A stretch of DNA of 15,631 nucleotides, taken from Pseudomonadota bacterium. GTDB taxonomy: Bacteria > Pseudomonadota > Alphaproteobacteria > Rhizobiales > Rhizobiaceae. The stretch lies in assembly GCA_023433855.1 (NCBI GenBank), contig JAEYTV010000261.1, positions 1-15,631 on the forward strand, written 5' to 3'. This document shows, in pieces, positions 1 to 7,691 of the stretch. Under the pieces are notes generated by a model. The model had not been told where the DNA came from. It saw nothing but the letters and a program-made list of their open reading frames with translations, and searched no databases. How positions within the stretch are numbered: position 1 is the first letter of the stretch; each line of letters opens with the position of its first letter. Position numbers and translations under genes: made by a program.

Positions 1-237
1 GGCCTGATCCCGGAGGGCGCCACACCCTTCAAGGGCTAGATGATTGAAGAGATCAAGGTCACCTTCGATGTGGAAGGTGCGTATGCGATCAAGTGCGCGC
101 CGCATGTCGGCATGGGAATGATCGGTCTGGTCGTTGTGGGTGACGCACCGGCCAATCTTGACGCGATCAAGGCAGCCAAGCTGCCGAAGAAAGCCCGCGA
201 ACGCCTCGATGCCGACATCGCTGCAGCCGGCGTTTGA
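1..237 (+). pseudogene. Pseudoazurin, C-terminal part, interrupted by an in-frame TAG
   Basis: Pseudoazurins are periplasmic type-1 copper proteins that carry electrons, for example to nitrite reductase. The window starts inside the gene. The reading frame from base 1 gives GLIPEGATPFKG, then a TAG at 37-39, then MIEEIKVTF and onward to the TGA at 235-237. Downstream of the stop the copper loop is intact: the C-A-P-H-V-G-M-G-M stretch holds the Cys, His and Met ligands, followed by the typical PANLD segment and a Lys-rich C-terminus. In characterised pseudoazurins the stop position holds a Lys, so one substitution (AAG or AAA to TAG) would explain it. An ATG directly after the stop, with AAGGG just before it, could allow re-initiation, but that fragment lacks most of the cupredoxin fold and the upstream His ligand. 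A sequencing error is the main alternative. Confidence 0.85.
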
Positions 238-250
238 GCCAGAACATCGT

Positions 251-284
251 GAGGAGCCGGTCTTGAGGCCGCTCCTCATTTTCC
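251..284 (+). terminator. Rho-independent terminator after pseudoazurin
   Basis: GAGGAGC and GCTCCTC form the base of a hairpin. It continues through GGTC/GGCC (one G-U pair, one bulged C) with loop TTGA, and is followed by ATTTTCC. It starts 13 bases after the pseudoazurin stop. The short T tract makes it moderate rather than strong. Confidence 0.7.
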
Positions 285-466
285 GTTGCACGCACGCTGG
301 CTTGCAGATCCACTCCTGGTTCTGCCACCGTGATGTCACACGGGGTGCGCTGCAGCAGCAAACGCAAGCAGAGCGGCGGGCACACGGACGCTTTCTTCCC
401 GCGCAGGTGGAATGAGGTTGCATGAGTATCGGCGACCCGTCAGGGCACGTTCAGCACTCGATCCGG

Positions 467-919
467 CTATACGTCCGTCGGCCTGATTGTGTCGACGGGG
501 ACCGTCCCTTGCAGGACGCCCCGCTTTAGATCGCGGCGATCCCGTTCGATTTCTACGACGGTATAAGCCTTCTCGTCACGGAAGATGCTTGCATTTCGCG
601 TCGTCACGTCCTCCGCGGGAAGGGAATCGATCTCCGAGAAATCGAGTTCCCGTCCCGCCGCGACGATGCGAGCGTCGCCTGCGGTGCGGGCCGCCACTAC
701 AACATCCGTCAACGCCGGGCCATTCTGCCAGCGCGCGTCGTTCGGCGGCGCTATCGGAATCAGCCGATAGACGTTGAGCATTTCCCCTTCTTCGGTAGCC
801 GAGGAAATCACTTCCGCGTCCGCGAGTTGCGCCTTGCTCTCGAGCGACTTGCCGAATCGCTTCGGATTCACCCCGTTGTTCCGGTCCTGTCCCTCGTCGT
901 CTTGCTTTGCATTCGACAT
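467..919 (-). CDS. Hypothetical protein, probable general stress response gene
   Basis: A 150-residue acidic, soluble protein that I cannot assign to a family. It has no signal peptide or membrane segment. The first 30 residues are polar and probably disordered (KQDDEGQDRNN). The rest alternates beta-like hydrophobic stretches (EMLNVYRLIPIAP, ALTDVVVAART) with charged segments (VVEIERDRRDLKRG). The start at 919 is chosen because AGGA lies 5 bases upstream; in-frame ATG codons at 931 and 967 lack a comparable site, and 967 would lie within the promoter motif. The gene stands alone, convergent with pseudoazurin. A GGAAC-N16-CGTT promoter 30 bases upstream suggests EcfG (RpoE2-like) sigma control, so a stress role is inferred from regulation only. 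Confidence 0.7.
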   Translation of the reverse strand: MSNAKQDDEGQDRNNGVNPKRFGKSLESKAQLADAEVISSATEEGEMLNVYRLIPIAPPNDARWQNGPALTDVVVAARTAGDARIVAAGRELDFSEIDSLPAEDVTTRNASIFRDEKAYTVVEIERDRRDLKRGVLQGTVPVDTIRPTDV

Positions 920-948
920 CGTCGTCCTCATCACGCTTAGCTGGGGCA

Positions 949-973
949 AACGAGCAAGGCCGAGCATCGTTCC
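949..973 (-). promoter_or_regulatory. EcfG/RpoE2-type sigma factor promoter
   Basis: On the reverse strand GGAAC (969-973) is followed after 16 bases by CGTT (949-952). This matches the GGAAC-N16/17-CGTT pattern of the alphaproteobacterial general stress response sigma factor. The predicted transcript would begin about 20-25 bases before the ATG at 919, a sensible leader length. Confidence 0.7.
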
Positions 974-1495
974 TTGCCGAAAACAACGTGATTGTTACGC
1001 GACGCCAGTACTTGATTGCTCAGCCAGCTTTGCTGCACGCCGAGGTCGTTGCGCCGGCGGCCTGTTACTGCAGCGAGCCGGCTCTGGACGGTGTTGTCGA
1101 TTTCCGAGGTTGCCCCGCGTCGACCGGCACGATGTCGACAACGTCTGTAAGCAAAAACTGTCTGGGGATCCCGCAAATGGTGGCGTAAAGCACCCGGTCG
1201 ATGATTTTCAACGTTTCGGACACAAAGGTCCGCTGATCGCCCTTATCGAGCACCGATACAACAAACATGTTGATCCCCACGAAGGTCAAGACGCGTGGTT
1301 CATTCGCGCGCAAAGACCTTATCCCAGCGTGGTTAACAACTTCTGACCAACGCTGCCATTGCGTGGCTCGATGGTGGCCACGACTCTGACGAGGGATCCC
1401 GCCCTCCGACAATGGTGCTGCAAGCCATACGATCTCTGTCCTGTCCGATCGACAACGCGGGCAAGTTGCCTCCCATGGGCGCGCTGGCCGCGGCG
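974..1495. other. Gene-poor region with one doubtful reverse-strand ORF (1065-1268)
   Basis: No recognisable gene lies in these roughly 520 bases. The best coding candidate is on the reverse strand from an ATG at 1268 to the TAA at 1065, 67 residues. It begins MFVVSVLDKGDQRTF and runs through a plausible hydrophobic pattern (LKIIDRVLYATICGIP, FLLTDVVDIVPVDAG), with GGGGA five bases before the ATG and mostly G/C third positions. The same open frame extends upstream without a clear start. It could be a small orphan gene, the tail of a decayed gene, or chance. I recognise no family. Confidence 0.25.
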
Positions 1496-1523
1496 TTGAC
1501 AGACAAGGACCTTCCTGTATTCT
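1496..1523 (+). promoter_or_regulatory. Sigma-70 type promoter of the transporter/amidohydrolase operon
   Basis: A perfect TTGACA (1496-1501) is followed by a 16-base spacer and TATTCT (1518-1523). It lies about 50 bases upstream of the substrate-binding protein start. The surroundings are clearly more AT-rich than the rest of the window. Confidence 0.65.
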
Positions 1524-1546
1524 GTTATTAAAGCCGATATAACATA
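1523..1546. promoter_or_regulatory. Candidate operator overlapping the transcription start
   Basis: TGTTAT (1523-1528) and ATAACA (1539-1544) form an inverted repeat with a 10-base centre, directly downstream of the -10 box where a repressor would block transcription. The overlapping TTATTA (1525-1530) and TATAACATA (1538-1546) resemble a site in front of the second operon at 7692-7712. The IclR regulator at 6829-7662 is the obvious candidate ligand, by inference. Confidence 0.45.
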
Positions 1547-1573
1547 ATAGTGGAACAAAGCTGGGAGACATCG

Positions 1574-3100
1574 ATGAAAATGAAATTCGCCTTCCTTGTG
1601 GCGACTGCACTTGTTGCCGCTCCGACCCTTTCCGTGGCTCAGGAGAAAGGCGGCGTTATCAACGTCGCGACAGTTGGTGAGCCGCCGACACTGGATCCGA
1701 TGACGTCGACTGCAGACCTGGTCGGCATCGTTACACAGCACATCTTCGAGACGCTCTACACGTTCGACAAGAAGTGGAATGTGACACCGTTGCTGGCCGA
1801 AAGCCTTCCGGAAGTCTCAGCCGACGGCAAGAGCTACACGATCAAGCTGCGCGAGGGGATCAAGTTCCATGACGGCAGCGATATGGCGTCGGACGATGTT
1901 GTCGCTTCACTCGATCGCTGGATCAAGCTCGCTTCGCGCGGAAAGCAGGCGGCGGGCTTTATCGAGTCCGTGACCGCGACCGACCCCTCGACCGTGACCA
2001 TAATGCTGAAGCAGCCTTACGCGCCGCTTGCCTCGCTGCTTGCGTTCAACAATTCCGCAGCGATCATCATCCCGGCCGAAAAGCAGGCCGACACGATGAC
2101 GGAGTTCGTGGGGACCGGTCCTTATATGCTGAAGGAGCGGAAGGCCGACCAGTATATCCAGCTTGCCCGGTTCCCAGACTACAAGGCGCGGCCGGGTGAA
2201 AGCGACGGATATGGCGGCGCCCGGCACCAGTATCTCGATGAAATCCGTTTCGTTCCGGTTCCGGACGCCAATACGCGGGTCGAAGCCGCAGTCTCTGGCC
2301 AATACGATTACATCGACTCGCTGCCGGTCGAATCCTTCGACAAGCTGAAGGGATCTTCAGCCACCCAGCCCATGGTGCTGAAGCCCTTCGGCTATCCGGT
2401 CTTCGTCTTCAATACCGCCGAAGGCAGCGCCAAGGACGTGGCGGTCCGCAAGGCAATCCGCCAAGCTCTCAGCATGGAAGACATGCTTGCCGCCGCGTTC
2501 GGCAGTCCCGACTTCTATGCGCTGAACGGCAATATCTATCCGGAAACCTTCGTATGGAGCACGGATGCGGGAGTGGAAGGCAACTACAACATTGCCGATC
2601 CGGAAGGCGCAGCCGAGGCGGCAAAAGCGGCAGGATATGACGGGAAACCGATCCGTATACTGACAAGCCGCCAATATGAGTTCCACTACAAGATGGCACA
2701 GGTCGCGGCCGAATACCTGAAGTTGGCAGGCTTCACGGTGGACATGCAGGTCGTCGACTGGGCAACGCTGACGCAACGTCGCGCCGACAAGGCTCTATGG
2801 GATATCTACATCACCCACAGCCCCTTCCTGCCGGAGCCGGCGCTGATCGGCTCGCTTTCCCCAAGTTCCCCCGGCTGGTGGGATACTCCGGCACGCAAGG
2901 CGACGGTTGATGCGTTTTCGGCTGAGCCTGACCCGGAAAAGCGAGTGAAGCTGTGGGCCGATGTCCAGAAGGCTATGTACGACGAGATACCTTACCTCAA
3001 GATCGGCGACTTCAACGCGGTGTCGGCGAAGTCGGTAAGGCTTGATGGCGTCGAGCCGGCCCCGTGGCCCTATTTCTGGAATGCGTCGATCAAGAAGTGA
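1574..3100 (+). CDS. ABC transporter periplasmic substrate-binding protein (peptide/opine family, SBP_bac_5)
   Basis: A 508-residue periplasmic receptor for a DppA/OppA-type importer. An N-terminal signal peptide (MKMKFAFLVATALVAAPTLS, cleavage likely after SVA at 22) precedes a mature protein opening with the family pattern GGVINVATVGEPPTLDPM. The family-typical segment KSYTIKLREGIKFHDG lies near residue 90. Length fits family 5. The ATG at 1574 is chosen because GGGAGA sits 5 bases upstream and it places the signal peptide at the very start; a GTG 24 bases upstream would add 8 residues ahead of it. It is the first gene of an operon with two permeases, an amidohydrolase and RidA. Ligand specificity cannot be read from sequence; by context it is a peptide-like or N-acylated compound. 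Confidence 0.9.
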   Translation: MKMKFAFLVATALVAAPTLSVAQEKGGVINVATVGEPPTLDPMTSTADLVGIVTQHIFETLYTFDKKWNVTPLLAESLPEVSADGKSYTIKLREGIKFHDGSDMASDDVVASLDRWIKLASRGKQAAGFIESVTATDPSTVTIMLKQPYAPLASLLAFNNSAAIIIPAEKQADTMTEFVGTGPYMLKERKADQYIQLARFPDYKARPGESDGYGGARHQYLDEIRFVPVPDANTRVEAAVSGQYDYIDSLPVESFDKLKGSSATQPMVLKPFGYPVFVFNTAEGSAKDVAVRKAIRQALSMEDMLAAAFGSPDFYALNGNIYPETFVWSTDAGVEGNYNIADPEGAAEAAKAAGYDGKPIRILTSRQYEFHYKMAQVAAEYLKLAGFTVDMQVVDWATLTQRRADKALWDIYITHSPFLPEPALIGSLSPSSPGWWDTPARKATVDAFSAEPDPEKRVKLWADVQKAMYDEIPYLKIGDFNAVSAKSVRLDGVEPAPWPYFWNASIKK

Positions 3101-3108
3101 TCCCTGCA

Positions 3109-3173
3109 GCCCTTCGCGGATGAGGAAGGGCGGACGACAGCTCTGCCCCATTCCCCGAAAATGGGGATGGGGC
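3109..3173 (+). promoter_or_regulatory. Two consecutive hairpins between receptor and permease genes
   Basis: The first hairpin is GCCCTTC (3109-3115) with GAAGGGC (3125-3131), loop 9. The second is GCCCCAT plus CCCC pairing with GGGG plus ATGGGGC (3145-3173), 11 pairs with one bulge around a GAAAAT loop. No T tract follows. Such intercistronic hairpins commonly protect the upstream receptor mRNA or attenuate read-through, giving more receptor than permease. Confidence 0.6.
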
Positions 3174-3229
3174 GAATGACCGCCGTTTCACTCGAATAGC
3201 TTACGCAATCGCAGACGGGATCGTATCCC

Positions 3230-4171
3230 ATGGTACGTTACATCTTCCAGCGCCTGGCCGGCATGATCGTCGTGATGTTTCTCGTCGTGACGATCGTCTT
3301 CGTGATCGTTCGCGTCACGCCTGGCGACCCCGCGGCGGTAATGCTCGGTCCGGATGCAACCCCGCAGGACGTTGCGGAACTGCGCAGCCGGCTGGGCCTC
3401 GATCAATCGATCTTCGTGCAATACGTCTTCTATATCGGGCAGCTCCTGAAGGGCGACCTCGGGCAGTCGATCTTTCTCAATCTACCGGTGACCTCGGCAC
3501 TGCTCGACCGCGCCGAGCCAACCTTCTTCCTGACACTCTTTTCTCTGGCGATCGCCAGCGTCATCGCCCTGCCGATCGGCATCTATGCCGCCTATCGCCG
3601 CGGCTCCTTCATCGACCAGGCCTCGACAACCATCGCCATGCTGGCGGCGAGCATCCCGAGCTTCTGGCTTGGGCTGATCCTGATGCAGTTCTTCGCGGTC
3701 CGGTTCAACATCTTCCCCGTTTCGGGCTATGGGGGTCCGGGCGCGAGTTTCGCCACGCGCATGTATCACCTGACGCTCCCGGCCTTTGCGCTCGGGCTCG
3801 TGTCCTCTGCTCTCATCCTGCGCTTCACGCGCGCGTCGATGCTCGACGTACTGGGCGACGATTACGTCCGCACCGCCCGTGCCAAAGGTCTGATCGAGCG
3901 CAAGGTCGTCCTCAAGCATGCATTGAAGAACGCCCTGATCCCAATTCTCACGGTGCTTGGCCTTACGGCGGCTGTCCTGATCTCCGGCGCAGTGGTAACG
4001 GAAACCGTGTTCGGTCTGCCGGGAGTGGGCAATCTGGTGGTATCTGCGGTGCTTCGACGGGACTACCCCGTCATCCAAGGCGCGCTGCTGATCATCGCCG
4101 GCCTGTACGTACTCATCAATTTCGCGATCGACATGCTCTACCTGCTTGTCGACCCCCGCGTGCGCTACTGA
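3230..4171 (+). CDS. ABC transporter permease, DppB type
   Basis: A 313-residue inner-membrane permease with six predicted membrane segments (about 9-29, 98-120, 135-158, 180-200, 238-262 and 283-305). The amphipathic N-terminus (MVRYIFQRLAGM) and the early VTPGDPAAVMLGPDAT segment are typical of DppB/OppB/GsiC. The cytoplasmic coupling (EAA) loop is visible at about 211-240: DYVRTARAKG followed by KHALKNALIPIL. It pairs with the next gene to form the channel. The start ATG at 3230 has only a weak upstream GGGA, but the protein aligns with family length from there. The gap of 129 bases to the receptor gene holds two hairpins; the gap to the next gene is only 11 bases. Confidence 0.93.
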   Translation: MVRYIFQRLAGMIVVMFLVVTIVFVIVRVTPGDPAAVMLGPDATPQDVAELRSRLGLDQSIFVQYVFYIGQLLKGDLGQSIFLNLPVTSALLDRAEPTFFLTLFSLAIASVIALPIGIYAAYRRGSFIDQASTTIAMLAASIPSFWLGLILMQFFAVRFNIFPVSGYGGPGASFATRMYHLTLPAFALGLVSSALILRFTRASMLDVLGDDYVRTARAKGLIERKVVLKHALKNALIPILTVLGLTAAVLISGAVVTETVFGLPGVGNLVVSAVLRRDYPVIQGALLIIAGLYVLINFAIDMLYLLVDPRVRY

Positions 4172-4182
4172 CGGGGGCCTTG

Positions 4183-5061
4183 ATGACAGATATCGCAACC
4201 GCTACCCCGAAGCCGACTGCGAGCGAGCGGAGCAGGTTCTTCCGTCGCCTGCTCAGGCGCAAGACCGTCGCCGCGGGACTGATCGTCCTGACGATATTCG
4301 TCCTGCTGGCCGTGCTGGCACCGTGGATCGCCCCCTATTCGCCGTCGAAACTGTCGATCGTGAACCGCCTCAAGCCGCCAAGCGAGGTGTTCTGGTTCGG
4401 CACCGACGAATTCGGCCGGGACGTCTTCTCCCGCACCATCTATGCCGGGCGGCTTTCGCTGCTGGTGGGGGCCGCGGTTGTTTCGCTTTCCGCGTTGGTC
4501 GGGGTAACCATGGGACTGCTGGCCGGATTCTTCCAGCGGCTCGATACCCCGATCGCCAGGCTGATCGATGCAATGATGGCGTTTCCGGATATCCTGCTGG
4601 CGATCGCGCTGGTCGCCGCGCTCGGCCCGTCGCTGACGACCGTCATCATCGCGTTGTCCATCGTTTATTCGCCGCGTCTTGCCCGTATCGTCCGGGCCTC
4701 GACGCTGGTCATTCGCGAACTGCCATATGTGGAGGCGGCAAAAGCGCTCGGCATTTCCACCTTCCACATCATGACCCGTCACGTGCTGCGCAACCTCCTG
4801 TCACCGATTCTGGTGCAGGGCACCTTCCTGTTTGCCAGCGCCATGCTTGCCGAAGCTGGCCTCTCCTTCCTCGGCCTCGGGGTCAGCCCGGAGATCCCGA
4901 CCTGGGGGACTATGATCGCCGCCGGCCGTCAGTATATCGGGCAGGCCGACAGGATGACCAATTTTCCCGGCTTCGCCATCATTCTCTCCGTGCTGTCGCT
5001 GCAGATGGTCGGCGACGGGCTCAGGGACATGCTTGATCCCAGACTTCGAAAGGACCTTTGA
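4183..5061 (+). CDS. ABC transporter permease, DppC type
   Basis: A 292-residue second channel subunit. The charged N-terminus (RSRFFRRLLRRKT) precedes the first membrane helix (29-50). The DppC signature FGTDEFGRDVFSR is at 72-84. The coupling loop is at 182-211 (YVEAAKALG, then RHVLRNLLSPIL), and the family C-terminal motif GLSFLGLGVSPEIPTWG follows. The ATG at 4183 is preferred over the adjacent TTG at 4180 because GGGGG (4173-4177) gives better spacing. The stop codon directly abuts the ATG of the amidohydrolase gene, which implies co-transcription and likely translational coupling. Confidence 0.93.
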   Translation: MTDIATATPKPTASERSRFFRRLLRRKTVAAGLIVLTIFVLLAVLAPWIAPYSPSKLSIVNRLKPPSEVFWFGTDEFGRDVFSRTIYAGRLSLLVGAAVVSLSALVGVTMGLLAGFFQRLDTPIARLIDAMMAFPDILLAIALVAALGPSLTTVIIALSIVYSPRLARIVRASTLVIRELPYVEAAKALGISTFHIMTRHVLRNLLSPILVQGTFLFASAMLAEAGLSFLGLGVSPEIPTWGTMIAAGRQYIGQADRMTNFPGFAIILSVLSLQMVGDGLRDMLDPRLRKDL

Positions 5062-6270
5062 ATGACCGGTGAAAAAGCGGCAAAGCCGCTCCTCCTCACC
5101 AACGTGAAGCCGATGGCATTCGGTGCCAATTCGACCGATGCTGCCACTGACATCCTCGTCGGTGCCGATGGCAGGGTTGCCGCGATCGGCCAACAGCCCG
5201 TCGTGCCTGCCGACGTGGAGCGCATCGACTGCAAGGGCGCCTGGATCTCTCCCGGCTGGGTCGACCTGCATGTCCATATCTGGCACGGCGGCACGGATAT
5301 CTCCATCCGTCCCTCGGAATGCGGCGCCGAGCGCGGGGTCACCACCCTGGTTGACGCGGGGTCCGCTGGCGAGGCCAATTTCCACGGCTTCCGCGAATAT
5401 ATCATCGAGCCGTCGCGGGAGCGCATCAAGGCCTTCCTCAACCTCGGTTCGATCGGTCTCGTCGCCTGCAACCGCGTCGCCGAATTGCGCGACATCAGAG
5501 ACATCGACCTCGACCGCATCCTCGAATGCTATGCGGAAAACAAGGAGCATATCGTCGGCATCAAGGTGCGGGCGAGCCACGTGATCACCGGCTCCTGGGG
5601 CGTCACTCCCGTCAAGCTCGGAAAGAAGATCGCCAAGATTCTCAAGGTGCCGATGATGGTGCATGTCGGCGAACCGCCGGCACTGTACGACGAAGTACTC
5701 GAAATCCTCGGGCCCGGCGATGTCGTCACCCACTGCTTCAACGGCAAGGCCGGCTCTTCCATCATGGAAGGCGAGGATCTCTTCAACCTCGCCGAACGCT
5801 GCGCCTCCGAAGGCATACGCCTCGATATCGGGCACGGTGGCGCCTCCTTCTCCTTCAAGGTTGCGGAAGCGGCGATCGCCCGCGGCCTGCTGCCGCATTC
5901 GATCTCTACGGACCTGCACGGGCATTCGATGAACTTTCCGGTGTGGGACCTTGCGACCACCATGTCCAAGCTGCTTTCGGTCGGCATGCCCTTCGACAAG
6001 GTCGTCAATGCCGTCACTCACGCGCCGGCGGAGGTCATCAGGCTGCCGATGGAAAATCGCCTTTCGATCGGTGCACGGGCGGATTTCACGATCTTCGACC
6101 TCGTGGATGCCGACCTGGAGGCCACCGATTCCAACGGCGATGTCTCGCGCCTCCAGAAGCTGTTCGAGCCGCGTTATGCGGTTATCGGATCGGAGGCGAT
6201 CACCGCGAGCCGCTACGTTCCGCGCGCGCGCCGACTCGTCCGCCATAGCCACGGTCTTTCGTGGCGGTGA
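5062..6270 (+). CDS. Metal-dependent amidohydrolase, cog3964 (EF_0837/Atu3266-like)
   Basis: A 402-residue cytoplasmic amidohydrolase-superfamily enzyme, often mislabelled dihydroorotase. Visible binuclear metal-site residues are His70 and His72 (DLHVHIWHGG), Lys168 (probable carboxylated bridging Lys in GIKVRASH), His201 (MVHVGE), His224 (VVTHCFNG) and Asp284 (STDLHGHS). Characterised relatives Atu3266 and EF_0837 hydrolyse acetyl-(R)-mandelate and N-acetyl-D-amino acid esters in vitro, so an N-acyl or ester hydrolase acting on a D-configured compound is plausible. The start directly follows the permease stop, with AAGGACC upstream. In other bacteria this family is commonly encoded next to the SelA-like PLP family that appears here at 7755. 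The physiological substrate is unknown. Confidence 0.9.
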   Translation: MTGEKAAKPLLLTNVKPMAFGANSTDAATDILVGADGRVAAIGQQPVVPADVERIDCKGAWISPGWVDLHVHIWHGGTDISIRPSECGAERGVTTLVDAGSAGEANFHGFREYIIEPSRERIKAFLNLGSIGLVACNRVAELRDIRDIDLDRILECYAENKEHIVGIKVRASHVITGSWGVTPVKLGKKIAKILKVPMMVHVGEPPALYDEVLEILGPGDVVTHCFNGKAGSSIMEGEDLFNLAERCASEGIRLDIGHGGASFSFKVAEAAIARGLLPHSISTDLHGHSMNFPVWDLATTMSKLLSVGMPFDKVVNAVTHAPAEVIRLPMENRLSIGARADFTIFDLVDADLEATDSNGDVSRLQKLFEPRYAVIGSEAITASRYVPRARRLVRHSHGLSWR

Positions 6271-6307
6271 GCGGCACATTCTCAAATCAGGCATGACAGG
6301 AGTTTAC

Positions 6308-6817
6308 GTGAACACGTCTCCAGCAAAGGCCGGTCCGGGCCTGCAACCCCTGGCACCGAGCCCGTACGAGCGCCTCGCGGCGCTTGGGATCACGCTGCCC
6401 CCCGCGCCGCCGCCAATCGCCAATTTCGTGACGCATGTGCGTGAAGGCAATATCCTCTATCTGTCCGGGCAGGGGCCGCGCGAAGTCGACGGCCATCTTC
6501 ATTCCGGCAAGGTGGGTGGCGACGTCACGGTCGACCGGGCCTACCAGCATGCGCGGCTGACGGGTATCAACCTGCTGGCCGTCATGCACGAGGCGATCGG
6601 CGACCTGTCGCGGATAAAGCGCGTGGTGAAGCTGCTCGGCATGGTCAACGCCGTGCCGCATTTCGAGGATCATCCGAGCGTCATCAACGGATGTTCGGAC
6701 CTTTTCGTCGAAGTGTTCGGAGAAGCCGGTCAGCACGCCCGCTCGGCGGTCGGCTTCGGCTCGCTGCCCGGCAACATCACCGTCGAGATCGAAGCGATCG
6801 TCTCGCTGAACGACTAG
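6308..6817 (+). CDS. RidA (YjgF/YER057c/UK114) family protein
   Basis: A 169-residue protein, longer than the about 130-residue core because of an N-terminal extension of some 35 residues. RidA proteins hydrolyse reactive enamine/imine intermediates released by PLP enzymes into keto acid and ammonia. The core begins near residue 40 with NFVTHVREGNILYLSGQGP. Arg145 (ARSAVGFGSLP) and Glu160 (ITVEIEAIV) are spaced 15 residues apart, as are the corresponding Arg105 and Glu120 of E. coli RidA. The GTG at 6308 is chosen because AGGAG ends 5 bases upstream; an ATG at 6293 has no such site. It is last in the forward operon, and a PLP enzyme is encoded close by. It converges with the IclR gene, with 11 bases between the stops. 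Confidence 0.9.
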   Translation: MNTSPAKAGPGLQPLAPSPYERLAALGITLPPAPPPIANFVTHVREGNILYLSGQGPREVDGHLHSGKVGGDVTVDRAYQHARLTGINLLAVMHEAIGDLSRIKRVVKLLGMVNAVPHFEDHPSVINGCSDLFVEVFGEAGQHARSAVGFGSLPGNITVEIEAIVSLND

Positions 6818-6828
6818 GGGGTATCAGG

Positions 6829-7662
6829 TCAGTGGTTGCGCCAACCCATCAGCTTCTCGATCCGCTGAGCGCTCGCGCGCACGTGCTCCGCGTAGCGGGT
6901 TTCGTCAGAAACCACCTTCTGTTCCGGCAGCACGATGGAAATCGTCGCGACGCACGCACCGCTGCTGTCGCAGACAGGGGAGGCGATGCAGGCGACGGCA
7001 TAGTCGGATTCCGCGACCTGGATCGACAGCCGTTCTTCGAAGGCCTTTCCGGCTGCGCGGGAGAGGGTGCGGGCGTCGATTTCGGCACGGCCTGTGGGGG
7101 AGGTGCGGGCGCAGCGTTTGAAGAGTTCGATTCGCTCGACCTCCGGCAGGTGCCCGACGAGAAGCCGGCCGGAGGCCGTCCAGTTCAGCGGCACGCGGGT
7201 GCCGACGCGGGACGCGACCTGATAGTGGCTTGGCCCGTCCGCCATGGCAAGAACGAGCATATAGTCGCCGTCGCGGCCGCAGAGTTGCACAGTCTCGCCA
7301 GCCTGACGGCAAAGGTCATGCATCTCACGGGTCGCGACGCTCATGAAATCGAGCGATCGCGCATAAGCGAGCCCATAATGGTAAAGCCGCGCGCCGAGCC
7401 AGATCGAACCGGCGGCATCGCGGGCCAGCATGTTCTTTTCCACGAGGTCGTCGATGATCACATAGACGGTGGAAAGCGGGGCCTTGACCGCCTTGGCGAT
7501 GGCATAGGCCCCAGCGGGCGAGCCGGTTTCGTAGAGATAGTCGATGACCTGCAGCGCGCGGTCGATGCCGCTGACACGCGAGCGGCGCGCGCTCTTGATT
7601 TCGGCTTCGTCGGTGGCGGCCGGCGGCTGCGACAAAGCTGCGGGTGAAGTCTTGGCGTTCAA
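6829..7662 (-). CDS. IclR-family transcriptional regulator of the transport/catabolic cluster
   Basis: A 277-residue IclR regulator. The N-terminal winged helix-turn-helix spans about residues 31-90 ([12 protein letters not shown], then [25 protein letters not shown]). The C-terminal effector-binding domain runs from about 105 to 265, with the family-typical [17 protein letters not shown] and [22 protein letters not shown] stretches. The start is taken as TTG at 7662, because AGGAG lies 7 bases upstream and no ATG is placed to retain the whole HTH. The gene lies on the opposite strand between the two forward operons, divergent from the PLP enzyme gene, so it most likely controls both. The effector is probably the imported compound or its product (inference). 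It is unlike the pcaR regulator further on except at fold level. Confidence 0.9.
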   Translation of the reverse strand: MNAKTSPAALSQPPAATDEAEIKSARRSRVSGIDRALQVIDYLYETGSPAGAYAIAKAVKAPLSTVYVIIDDLVEKNMLARDAAGSIWLGARLYHYGLAYARSLDFMSVATREMHDLCRQAGETVQLCGRDGDYMLVLAMADGPSHYQVASRVGTRVPLNWTASGRLLVGHLPEVERIELFKRCARTSPTGRAEIDARTLSRAAGKAFEERLSIQVAESDYAVACIASPVCDSSGACVATISIVLPEQKVVSDETRYAEHVRASAQRIEKLMGWRNH

Positions 7663-7691
7663 TCCAACGCTCCTCGTGTGATTTTTGGAGC

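Noticed and set aside
974..1495. Search for an insertion sequence, integration site or tRNA in the gene-poor stretch
   Set aside because: No terminal inverted repeats, transposase-like frame or cloverleaf was seen.
5062..6270. Identification as dihydroorotase or D-aminoacylase
   Set aside because: The metal-site motifs fit the superfamily, but the overall sequence fits cog3964, whose tested members were shown not to be dihydroorotases. There is no pyrimidine gene nearby.
4801..6294. A 497-codon reverse-strand open frame opposite the DppC and amidohydrolase genes
   Set aside because: It is antisense to two genes with clear family motifs. Its translation is rich in Arg, Asp and Gly with no recognisable domain, as expected for shadow frames in high-GC DNA.
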